A stretch of 64,000 nucleotides of DNA from Mixophyes australis. Lineage: Eukaryota > Chordata > Amphibia > Anura > Limnodynastidae. A program made the position numbers and the translations under genes. Below are positions 21,086 through 31,815 of the stretch, one piece after another (within the stretch, counting starts at the first letter, position 1; each line of letters opens with the position of its first letter). The notes beneath the pieces were generated by a model. It saw only the letters and a list, made by a program, of their open reading frames with translations, ran no database searches and was not told where the DNA came from. Location: positions 20,927,504 through 20,991,503 of the forward strand of contig JAVHZZ010000003.1 of assembly GCA_036250195.1 (NCBI GenBank). Direction: 5' to 3'.

Positions 21086-22442
21086 GTAGGGTGTAATATA
21101 CATTCAAAGACGATGGCTGCATTGCCAATATGCATAGATGGAGAGGAAGACAATCTGTTTTGTGTGTAGAATAGGCCTACCAACGAAGAATTAAACTGTT
21201 TTTTTGGATGATTTATTACCTCAACAATTAGATTACTTGTCTCTAAAACAGTTGGAGCACTAAATTGGGTTAATTTAGGCCCAAAAACATGGATTTTCCC
21301 AAAAAATAGCAAAACAAAACCAAACAAAACCAAAACCAAAACCAAAACACGCAATGGCGGTTTTGCAAAACCAAAACCAAAACCAAAACACGACGGTAAT
21401 CCAGATCCAAAACCGAATCCAAAACCAAAACACGGGGGTCAGTGACCATCTCTAATATATATATATATATATATATATATTTCACTGTGCACTCTTTTGC
21501 AAATTTATAATCCACAGAGTTATTGGACACACAGCAGACCTGCCCCTGGTTTCAAAAGCACACCTACCTTCCTGAATTACGGAGTACGCAAAGCCTAAAT
21601 ACGTGGTTATAATACTGAATGCGGGTTCCTCTCAGAATATGTGCCTTGATAAATCAGACCCCATGTGTCTTATGTACTTAAATATTGATTCGTTTTTTTT
21701 TTAGTGCTCTACAGGATGTGCGATACTATGATGTCATTAATACAAAACCCTCACTCCACATACATTTTTTAATTTTCAGACTACAGATAACCAGTGTTAC
21801 ATACAACTACCTCAGCGTTAGAATGGCTTCTTCATAGTATATAGAGGAAGTTGCTCTTCCTAAATATAGCTGTCCAAGAACCATGCAATTTGGTTTCCGA
21901 GCATCAAACTGCTAGCGTTCATTATAAACATTCAGTCAGCCCATCACCAGGACCTCCTCCAGGCAGCGATCAGCCATATCAGAGCAGTTCTGCATTAATA
22001 GATCACTGGTAACACCGATCAATTACTAGCTGGCATGTCAACTGGTATTAGTGAAATCAAATGTATTTATTTTATGTACTACTGCAGAAATAATCCATAT
22101 CCCCTCTACCCTGACTTCCCCAACACTACTTGTCTAGAATTAATTAAAAGTTACTTACTGGATGCTGCCATATTTTTGTGATATTTGTCCCAATATAATG
22201 TGCTATAAATAATATTATATATGGCAATGCAGTTTTCAACGAATCGACAACTAATGTGTTTTTTTTAAGGACAAATATATCAGAATAATTCTATTATAAT
22301 TCATTTGTTTACATACATACATATACAGCATGGTGCCGCTGACTATGGCTTCAACTGTAGAACTGAGGCAAATCAGTATATTTAATCACCGATTACTTTT
22401 AAAAGCAAAATAAAAGAGTCTTCTCCACCCCCCCCCCCCCCC

Positions 22443-22535
22443 CCGCTCGTGGATACATGAGGTGCCTTCCGCATACACAGTGCGCTGGGTAATACTCAGT
22501 ATATGCGGAAGGCACCTCATGTATCCACGCGCGGG
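22443..22535. repeat. 28-bp-arm inverted repeat
   Basis: A CGTGGATACATGAGGTGCC-type arm continues to CCGCATA and is mirrored at about 22505-22532. The spacer is about 24 bp. It lies in the right-hand remnant of the outer hAT element, next to a C17-type tract at 22428-22444. Confidence 0.75.
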
Positions 22536-23301
22536 GGGGAAGGGACTGCTGGCCCAAACTGGTGTCAGACCCAGCGGCCAGGTGGACAGATGCCCCCCGC
22601 CCCTGACACTTACCATCTTTTATCCGGCGCTGCAGAGGCTGGGTCTTCTGCCTTCTTTTCCCTTCTGCACACTTGGGGCGGCGCGCGCGCACATCATGTG
22701 ATGCGCGCTGTCACATGATGATTTCACAAAAAGAGAGAATAGAGCAGGGGAGGGTCGGATCATTACGATCCGTGGACACAAACATTACTACAGTTGGTGC
22801 CTCTCCCGGCACTAGCCTGTCAATTCACCCTGTGTGCGGGGCTGACATCCAGCCCTGGTGCCAGGAGTTGCTGCTGCTCGAGCCTGCAGGGGGACGGATC
22901 GGCCCATCTGACCATCGGCCCTTCTGGCATTTGCCAGAAGTGCCAGATGGCCAGTCCGGCCCTGCTGTTAGTAAAGCATCGGAGCAGGTAACAGTAGAAT
23001 GAGGCTCTCATTATATAAATCCATGTACCTTAAGATGCATTGGTTCACATGCAGTGGCAGGGGCAAACGCAGGATTTTTAAGGGGGGGGTTTCCAAATAG
23101 TTGAATTCTGAACAAAGCAAAATTACAACTTAAAAAATAAAGCGCCACAATAAGATGTCAATATAAACTTTTTTACTGTAAATAACAAGTATTATATATT
23201 ATATTAGCATTTTACATGAAATGAAAAATCATTGCTACCACACACTAAAATACTGTACATTTAAACAATCTAAACCTATCTGTAAAATGAGTATTTACAC
23301 T

Positions 23302-23456
23302 CCACATTAAAATTAGCAATGATACTCCACATTAAAACTAACACTGATACCGCACATCAAAATAGCATTGATAACACACATTAAAACTAGCAATGATACC
23401 GCACATCAAAATAGCATTGATAACACACATTAAAACTAACATTGCTAATGTACATG
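23302..23456. repeat. 24-25-bp degenerate tandem repeat
   Basis: About six to seven units follow the pattern CACATTAAAACTAGCAATGATAC. Pairs of units form a higher 49-bp period, with alternating CACATTAAAA and CACATCAAAA forms. Confidence 0.8.
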
Positions 23457-23510
23457 AAAAAAACAAACAAAAAAAACAAATAAAAAACATTACAGGGTGA
23501 AATCAGATAC

Positions 23511-23768
23511 TGGCCACAATCAATCTGATATAGTTTTTTTTATTAATGGACCAAAGACTCCATTTCTGGGGAGCATGCAAGATATGCAGAGCTGTGTGAT
23601 TATATATAAATATTGTATTATAGGATTAAAAAAGTAGAGGAATCCTCTACTTTTTTAATCCTATAATACAATATTTATATATAATCACACAGCTCTGCAT
23701 ACCCTGCAGGCTCCCCAGAAATGGAGTCTTTGGTCCATTAATAAAAAAACAGATTCATTGTGGCCAGT
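23511..23768. repeat. Long near-perfect palindrome, arms about 125 bp
   Basis: The centre is at about 23640 (GAGGAATCCTC). The left arm includes GGACCAAAGACTCCATTTC and GCAGAGCTGTGTGATTATA. The right arm is the complement, with only a few mismatches and a short unpaired stretch near GCATGCAAGAT. There is almost no spacer, so the DNA or RNA could fold into one long hairpin. Confidence 0.92.
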
Positions 23769-24079
23769 ATCTGCAGCTCTTTTATTATTTAATATTAGCA
23801 GTGACACTAGACATAGCCCTACCGTGCCCCGGGGAAGCCAGCCAGTAATGCCGGGTATTCAAGGGAGGAGCTGCTGCGCTCGCGCATGCGCAGCAGCTCC
23901 TTCTCGCCGAACAGGAGGTATACAGCAGCCGCGGCGCTGTGACAGAAGCGTCGCGGCGGTGCTGTAAGAGAAAAAATATTTGGCATGTTTCAAAACATGC
24001 ATTTTGCCCGACCGATCCGCGGAGGGGGGGGGGGGTTTCTGGAGACTCAGAAACCCCCCCTGCGTGCGCCCCTGAGTGG

Positions 24080-26460
24080 TAAAATGGTATTTTAAACAAT
24101 GGACAGCAAAGACCTGAAATACATGTTTGTTTATTTAGGCACAGGTTTCCGCGATAATACGATATCCTCTATCTTTATCAGTCTCCCTCCACTAATCCTA
24201 ACTTGACGCTGACCTTGAACTATTTCTAACCCTAACTTAAGTTCTGAAGCCAACACGGCCGTAAACCTAAATTATCCGTAGTCTACACCCAACTCCTAGC
24301 TACCCCTAATCATACCTTAGCCCTAACACCAAGCCTATTACTGTATTCTGCTCCAATTCTAGGCCCAACATTACCGTAGCCTTAACCTATTGCTTACCTT
24401 AAATTACACTCTACCGAAAGGTAAGAAAAGTTGTGGCAAATGTTTGCACAAGTAAAAATATGGAGCAACACGTTTCGCAAAGGTACAAGGTTCCAGAGAT
24501 ACGATCTTTGAGTTCCAGATTTGCTTATCCATTCCGCGAAATGACATTCCGCACCGTATTGCTAATTCTGCATTCTGCAGAGTTTATATCAAAACCCAAA
24601 AATTACTGTCATTTATAAAAAAGCCCAATGCAGGAGATATCGGAACTATCTCCTGCATTAGGCAAATTACCGCATTAAACCACAGTCCCCTTACTAGACT
24701 GGTGACTTTGGTCTGGGCACTTTTTATCAAGTTATGAAAAGATAGGCAAAACCCTGTTAATTAATAAATGGGACCCTCAGTATAATGGGAAACTACGAAA
24801 CACGAAAAACATGACTGTAGCTCTGCTTTGGATAATCAACAATCACTGTTTAGACCCCATATCGCTGTGTGCACCGCATACCCTCTGAAAGTCCCAATCA
24901 CTGCTCAATAGTTCTGCTTCACTGCAATCGGATGTTGTGTGATGCTTGGCGGCGTGAGCAATGTATCTTGTGAATGAGTAACCACCTAGGCGGATGGGGG
25001 TCGTGGGGTTATTTGGCCTGATTTATTAATATTGATGGTGGGAGGTATGGTACTGTGCCCAAAATAAACCGACACTGGTGAAACATATCCATGACTCTCT
25101 TTTCTTCTCCAATAACCAAACCTATGTATATGTTACTGATTCATTATTATTTTGCCCGCTCAGACAGGCGTTGTATATCCACCTCTCCTATTTCCATTTC
25201 TTTTTCTTTTTACAGAAAAACAGAGGAGAGACGGTTACTGGCGTTAAGGTCACCGAACTCAAATATATTACAGTACGAACAGAGCGACCATGCCCTCGGG
25301 CGCCTCCGAGAGCCACAGGACATCGCATGTCCTACCTACCCTCGTGCCTAACCGGACATCCACTCCTGTAAGCGTATGCGTAGATGGTCAGTCCGTAACA
25401 CCACATAGATCTCCGTACAGGTCTCCATTTCATATGTCATTCTCCCGCTGTCTTCTCACTTGCTTTCTTTCTTTTAGATGTTCTAACAAGACCATTCTTG
25501 GTGCAGCTGGACTTCCACTAGGGCCTACCAAGTTTTGTTAACGCTATTACGCGCGTACCCAGAGACACCCGATTCATATAGAACAAGACGATAAGACCCA
25601 AGTGAAGTCTTATTCTCCTGCAATCTTTGCAGCATCGGGCCTTTCCGTACACGCGGGCCTGGGGATAAGATGGTAATACACCAAACTACCATGTAATTAG
25701 ATGGTGTTTTGTTATACTAATCCATTCCACGTTCTCCATTTCTGTATAATTACCTCAGATGCAAAAAAAAATTAATTGACCGTCGTTATCTGGCATTATA
25801 TACTGTATGCGTTACACGTGCCAGCCTGCTGACCCTGTTCATACCTCTCAGGATTTCCCATCGTTTTCTCCATTTTGCCTGGAATTCCACTGAGGGGAAG
25901 GCTGGGAAAGAGTGATTCTGCCATCTCCACGTCAGACGGATCAAGGACTCCTGTGTGAGACCTTGTGTGGAGCGGATATCGGATTCCCACTCCTCGTTGT
26001 CGTGGATACCGGAGAGGTCGGATTGTCGGCTCTGGGAAATGTTCTATGTGCTTGTGTTTTGAAAACTATATTTTTTAGTGCATCTATAGAATATTGCATT
26101 AATAAACAGCACGTTAGAGGATCTAGGGGTCTACCTATTATTAAACTCTGCCTGTGAATTTTTATCACTGCGAAAAAAAATCATTTGCATTTATCCAGGA
26201 AACACTGCCAATGGGGTTAATTCGCTGGGGTCTCCCGCGCATGCTTGTGCCGCATTGCAATGGAAGCTGGGCTTCTAGCTCTATTGGCTGAAACAAAAAA
26301 TATAAAAGTACATAAAGTGCTAAAAAAAAATAACAAAATACCCATATAGACAACATTATATATAATATATAGCTCACTTTATATACAATGTTCAGCTACA
26401 AACATTATTTATTTTTTTAACAATTAAATTCATGATGTTTAAACACTACTTCATTAAAAT
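24080..26460. other. Unassigned intronic sequence
   Basis: Around 24187-24415 are degenerate CCTAACCCTAA words. A small inverted pair AATGCAGGAGATA and TATCTCCTGCATT lies at 24627-24661. A pyrimidine tract plus CAG at 25190-25216 resembles a splice acceptor on the plus strand, but no conserved peptide follows. Confidence 0.4.
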
Positions 26461-26782
26461 GATTTATCGTCATCTATTTATATATCGCCACTAATTCTGC
26501 AGCGCTGTACAGAAAACTCACTCACATCAGTCCCTGCCCCATTGGAGCTTACAGTCTAAATTCCCTAACATACACACAGAGACTAAGGGCAATTTGATAG
26601 CAGCCAATTAACCTACCAGTATGTTTTTGGATTGTAGGAGGAAACGAAAGCACCCGGAGGAAACCCACGCAAACACGGGGAGAACATACAAAATCCACAC
26701 AGATAAGGCCATGGTCGGGAATTGAACTCATGACCCCAGCCTGCGAGGCAGAAGTGCTAACCACTGAGCCACCCTGCTGTCC
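26461..26782 (-). mobile_element. V-SINE, nearly full length
   Basis: Read on the minus strand, a tRNA-like head has box A GGTGGCTCAGTGG (26761-26773) and box B GAGTTCAATTCC (26718-26729). It is followed by the V-SINE central domain (GGGTTTCCTCCGGGTGC) and the LINE-derived tail ending GCGATATATAAATAGATGA. RNA polymerase III boxes are intact enough to recognise. It is the most complete of the three copies. Confidence 0.9.
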
Positions 26783-29552
26783 ATAATGTGTTTTTTGTAT
26801 AAAGAATTATCTTAATGTTTTTGTTGTGCTAATGCCAACCTGAGAACAATGTAGCTCTTTCATAAAGAGAGCCCTACACAGCTACTCTCACAGAATACGC
26901 TTCTGTAAACAGGATCTTATAACATGTTTCCCTTATTTATAGAGCACCAATTTACCCAATAAAACAATGGAAATTACTTGCACATAAGGGATTATATTTC
27001 AGTGTTTTGGTGAACATTTATTTAAACTGCGCTTTATTCCCAATTTATCAGCTTTGCAATAACTCTGACCCTTCTAAAATGCAAAACCTTTAGTAACAAT
27101 ATCCTAAGCATCCCCCCCCCCCCCGACATTTAGGTTTCTGAAGTAGGGACACAGACATGCAAGGGGGCGTGGTCACGACACATGGGAGGGGGCTAGATCG
27201 CCCATAACCCCCCCTTCCCTCCCCCCAAAACCTCCATTGCTGCTCTACATTCACTAAAGGGACACACCTCTCTGCACTGTCCTTCAGGGTTCCAGATAAA
27301 CTTGGCACGGTTACTTTAAGGGCATTGGAGCGGACTCTACGGGGGCGTGGCTCAGTGCTGGGAGGAGCGGGAGATAGATGGACTGACCAATGGGAGGAGC
27401 CTCACACACACTCTCCTTTCCTGAATTCCTGAAACCAGTGGATGCTGCTGCCTGCAAGTGGGTGGGGTCAGTGCTTCCCGCTTGGAGATCACTTTGGGGG
27501 TAAGGGGGGGGGGGGGGGCAATGAGAGAGATGACACGGGGCACAGGTTTGGCAATTAAGCACAAGAGGGGGCAATAAGCATGAGAGTAGAAGGTTTATCT
27601 AAACTTATTAAATATATATTTATATATATATATGTATGTGTTATGCTTTCGTTGCAGCCACATATATGGAAACCCCCGTCTAGAAACGCTGAGCTTGGCC
27701 CAATCTCTGTGGTCTATCAGCAGAAGATGAGGAGGAATGGATGGAATCTGGTGGACGGGTGTTGAGTGATAGCGGAGAACGTGTATATTTGCTCCCTCAC
27801 GTTGCTCTAGTATATACACCGGACTAAAATAGTAACATAAACCTTTAAACCTTGGAAAAAGTAGACCCCCTGCTATGTGCTTTACAGACATGCTAACTCT
27901 AACTTTTAAGCTTCATCATATGATTTATCGAATAGATTTATAAATACTTTATGGGATGCTGCGGCTACCTACAGCCTATTTAAAGTACAACCATTGTTCT
28001 TGTACTCCCTGTACACCCCCTGATGGGCGGCCCTGCGCACCTCTATCTGCTAAACTCTCCAAGATCTAAAATTATTTCCTTAGTAGTAGAGATATCCCAA
28101 TCGTCAGCGTTTTGATTTTTTGAACAAGTTTGGTGAATCGTGTTTTTCAATTTTAGAACCACTTAAAAAAAAAATCAAAAAAGTTTAACAGTTTCGACCA
28201 TGTTGGAGCCTGTTCGACAGTCTTCAGGCCGGTTCACGCAGGTTCCAATTAAAGCTGAAATATTTTCATGTTTTTTGTTTTTTTTATATTGCAAATGACA
28301 TACAAACTTCAAACGGTGAAGTTTTCTCAGTTTAAATTAAAAGAAAGGTTAAAAATACTTTTTTTTCATTACTTAAAAATATTACTTAAATAAAAAAGTT
28401 AAATAACATTAATTTTAATGCAAACCTCAAACGCCAACCTCAAACCGGTAGTGTAAGCTGCCAACTTTTTTGAACACACAGTTAACGCAATCGCGGTCTA
28501 TTGAAGACTGTACCGCAAATACTTTCATGACTTTTGAACCTATTAAATTTGACACAATTTTGAACTTAAAACAAAATTTTTGAGCCTTTCTTATCAGACA
28601 TTTGTTTGCAGGGATGGAGGGGGTGCACCTTCCAACTATCCCGATTTAGACAAGACAGTACCGATATAAGGGCTCTGTCCCGCCGTCCTACCCACCGACA
28701 CCTTTGTCCCATAAGGTTGGGCAGAGCCGAGATGAACACGTGCCACACGTGGCAATGAAAGTGTGCATTATGGCGGAGGGGAGGGGGTGAGGGGCAGCCA
28801 AAAACAGATTGATGGAATAGTATTTGCAGGTTCACTTCCCTCCACACCGAACTACTAAATAAGTATAAAAATTTAGGTTACTGTCCCTTTAATGCTCATT
28901 AAGAGAAAAGACTATTCAATACTTTAATTTAGGTATATTTGGCGCTTTATAAATAAACGATAATCACTTAAAAAAACAATACTTGCCCAAATCATTCCAC
29001 TAAATGCGTACACGTTAATGGTCTGACATACAATATACAGCACTGATGCTTCCCAGATATCACTCCTTCACAAACCGCTCCGAGACAACGGAAACATGAG
29101 TCCGTGAGCATGACGTGTGCTGACCACAGTGCTGTCCATAAATCACGCATGACATCATAAGACTCTGGCCTTGAACCTCTAACTATGGAACAATCTTTGA
29201 CATTGAATGTTTGAATCCATGGGACCAGATGGGAGACGTACACAGCTTATCGGATCACTTTACTTTTAGCCTTCAAGTTTGCTTTCTGTTTATCCAGTTA
29301 TCCAATTTTTCCCTGCTGTGTCCTCCACCACGTCTGCACCCACCTATGTAACCTGCGTTATACATGTGATCGTTGTCTCTTGCGTCATGTCATGCTGCTT
29401 GTTTTGTAACCAGCGTTGTCCTGCCGCAGAATTTTGTGGCGCTTTATAAATAAACGATAATAATAATAAGATTGTATACTGACATGGACCGAACTATGAG
29501 AGCTGGTTGTATCATCAGGGAAGATGAAGCGGCGGGATTCGGAAAATGTGAA
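26783..29552. other. Unassigned; tracts and retroelement tails
   Basis: It holds C and G homopolymer tracts, a TA run near 27611 and short LINE/SINE tails near 28945 and 29386. AT-rich sequence at 28090-28560 starts TAGAGATATCCC and might be a hAT remnant, but no partner end was found. Confidence 0.4.
29386..29470 (+). mobile_element. Short LINE/SINE 3' tail
   Basis: The sequence CCGCAGAATTTTGTGGCGC followed by TTTATAAATAAACGATAATAATAAT is a typical retroelement 3' end with a short A/T-rich repeat tail. A second tail of the same kind, GGCGCTTTATAAATAAACGA, lies at about 28940-28960. A reversed one (TTATTATTATCTTATATTTA) lies at 34557-34640. None has a recognisable body. Confidence 0.55.
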
Positions 29553-31812
29553 GGTCGGTCTTGATATTGGCAGACCATGATGGTTCGGGGCAGAGAAACT
29601 ACTGGGGCATGTCGAGGCCACCAGGGAAAGTAAAGAACAGGGTTTGGACAACAGAGGTTGGTCTTGAACTTGGCAGGCCACGATGGTTCGGGGCAAAGAA
29701 ACTACTGGGGCACGACGAGGCCAACAGGGAAAGTAAAGAACAGGGTTGGGACATCAGAGGACAGTCTGGATCTTGGCAGGCCACGGTGGTTCGGGGCAGA
29801 GAAACTACTGGGGCACGTCGAGGCCACCAGGGAAAGTAAAGAACAGAGTTTGGACATCCGAGGCCGGTCTTGATCTTGGCAGGCCATGGTTGTTCGGGGC
29901 AGAGAAACTACAGGGGCACGTCGATGCCACAAGGGAAAGTAAAGATCTGGGTTTGGACATCAGAATCCGGTCTTGATCTTGGTTGGCCACAGTGGTTCGG
30001 GGCAGAGAAACTACTGGGGCACGTCGAAGCCACCAGGGAAAGTAAAGAACAGGGTTTGGACATCAGAACGGTCTTGATCTTGGTTGGCCACTGTGGTTCG
30101 GGGCAGAGAAACTACAGGGGCACGTCGAGGCCACCAGGGAAAGTAAAGAACAGAGTTTGGACATCCGAGGCCGGTCTTGATCTTGGCAGGCCATGGTTGT
30201 TCGGGGCAGAGAAACTACAGGGGCACGTCGAGGCCACCAGGGAAAGTAAAGAACAGGATTTGGACATCAGAGGACGGTCTTTGTCTTGGCAGGCCACGGT
30301 GGTTCGGGGCAGAGAAACTACTGGGGCAGGTCGAGGCCACCAGGGAAAGTAAAGAACAGGGTTTGGACATCAGTGGCCGGTCTTGATCTTGGCAGGCCAC
30401 AGTGGTTCGGGGCAAAGAAACTACTGGGGCACGACAAGGCCAACAGGGAAAGTAAAGAACAGGGTTGGGACATCAGAGGACGGTCTGGATCTTGGCAGGC
30501 CACGGTGGTTCGGGGCAGAGAAACTACTGGGGCACGTCGAGGCCACCAGGGAAAGTAAAGAACAGAGTTTGGACATCCGAGGCCGGTCTTGATCTTGGCA
30601 GGCCATGGTTGTTCGGGGCAGAGAAACTACAGGGGCACGTCGAGGCCACAAGGGAAAGTAAAGATCTGGGTTTGGACATCAGAATCCGGTCTTGATCTTG
30701 GTTGGCCACAGTGGTTCGGGGCACAGAAACTACTGGGGCACGTCGAAGCCACCAGGGAAAGTAAAGAACAGGGTTTGGACATCAGAACGGTCTTGATCTT
30801 GGTTGGCCACTGTGGTTCGGGGCAGAGAAACTACAGGGGCACATCGAGGCCACCAGGGAAAGTAAAGATCCGGGTTTGGACATCAGAATCCGGTCTTGAT
30901 CTTGGTTGGCCACAGTGGTTCGGGGCAGAGAAACTACTGGGGCAGGTCGAGGCCACCAGGGAAAGTAAAGAACAGGGTTTGGACATCAGTGGCCGGTCTT
31001 GATCTTGGCAGGCCACAGTGGTTCGGGGCAGAGAAACTACTGGGGCATGTCGAGGCCACCAGGGAAAGTAAAGAACAGAGTTTGGACATCCGAGGCCGGT
31101 CTTGATCTTGGCAGGCCATGGTTGTTCGGGGCAGAGAAACTACAGGGGCACGTCGAGGCCACCAGGGAAAGTAAAGATCCGGGTTTGGACATCAGAGGAC
31201 GGTCTGGATCTTGGTTGGCCACAATGGTTCGAGGCAGAGTAACTACTGGGGCAGGTCGAAGCCACCAGGGAAAGTAAAGAACAGGGTTTGGACATCAGAA
31301 CGGTCTTGATCTTGGTTGGCCACGGTGGTTCGGGGCAGAGAAACTACTGGGGCACGACGAGGCCAACAGGGAAAGTAAAGAACAGGGTTGGGACATCAGA
31401 GGACGGTCTGGATCTTGGCAGGCCACGGTGGTTCGGGGCAGAGAAATTACTGGGGCACGTCGAGGCCACCAGGGAAAGTAAAGAACAGAGTTTGGACATC
31501 CGAGGCCGGTCTTGATCTTGGCAGGCCATGGTTGTTCGGGGCAGAGAAACTACAGGGGCACGTCGAGGCCACAAGGGAAAGTAAAGATCTGGGTTTGGAC
31601 ATCAGAATCCGGTCTTGATCTTGGTTGGCCACAGTGGTTCGGGGCACAGAAACTACTGGGGCACGTCGAGGCCACCAGGGAAAGTAAAGAACAGGGTTTG
31701 GACATCAGTGGCCGGTCTTGATCTTGGCAGGCCACGGTGGTTCGGGGCAGAGAAACTACTGGGGCACGTGGAGGCCACCAGGGAATGTAAAGAACAGGGT
31801 TTGGACAATGGA
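29553..31812 (+). repeat. 103-bp minisatellite with higher-order structure, about 22 units
   Basis: Each unit contains GGTCTTGATCTTGGCAGGCC, GTTCGGGGCAGAGAAACTAC and GGAAAGTAAAGAACAGGG. The period is 103 bp, with some units 2 bp shorter (AACGGTC for AATCCGGTC). Identical blocks recur at spacings of 719 bp (29746 to 30465) and 923 bp (30465 to 31388), that is 7 and 9 units. The many 60-90-codon open frames on both strands are repeat by-products. Confidence 0.95.
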
Positions 31813-31815
31813 CGC

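Larger units (their letters stand above)
15599..21454 (+). mobile_element. Complete Ac-type hAT DNA transposon, 5.86 kb
   Basis: The element begins TAGAGATGGGCGGGTCC and its other end, read inward, begins TAGAGATGGTCACTGACC, so the shared terminal repeat is about 9 bp. It resembles the TAGGGATG ends of the maize Ac group. It is flanked on both sides by ATATATAT, consistent with an 8-bp duplication but uninformative because it lies in a TA run. Inside are a 5' promoter-like region, sixteen 100-bp tandem units, one intact transposase gene, about three 100-104-bp units in the 3' part, and a terminal zone rich in CCAAAA hexamers (about 21316-21430). A shorter relative with the same ends sits inverted at 41153-43950. 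The intact gene and readable ends suggest a young, possibly autonomous copy. Confidence 0.92.
14076..22964. mobile_element. Outer hAT element split by nested insertions
   Basis: CAGGGCCGGACTGG at 14076 is matched by its perfect reverse complement ending at 22964. Both are flanked by an exact 8-bp duplication CTGTTAGT (14068-14075 and 22965-22972). Removing the 5.86-kb hAT and the Helitron-like insert leaves about 2.4 kb of original element, in which no transposase was recognised. The same CAGGGCCG start is used by the elements at 51580 and 55112. The interior pieces at about 14340-14530 carry a diverged tandem duplication of a GGAGCAAT-containing block. Confidence 0.85.
23058..24074. mobile_element. 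CAGGGGCAAACGCAG-type MITE, 1-kb member
   Basis: It starts CAGGGGCAAACGCAGG and ends CTGCGTGCGCCCCTG, flanked by AGTGG on both sides (5 bp). Both subterminal zones carry GGGGGGTTTC and GAAACCCCCC tracts. The interior differs from the 300-bp members. It has a 24-25-bp tandem block at 23302-23456 and a 250-bp palindrome at 23511-23768. No transposase was recognised. Confidence 0.8.

Noticed and set aside
25190..25371. Possible plus-strand exon after a pyrimidine tract ending in TACAG
   Set aside because: The following peptide matches nothing recognisable, and no matching donor or neighbouring exon was found.
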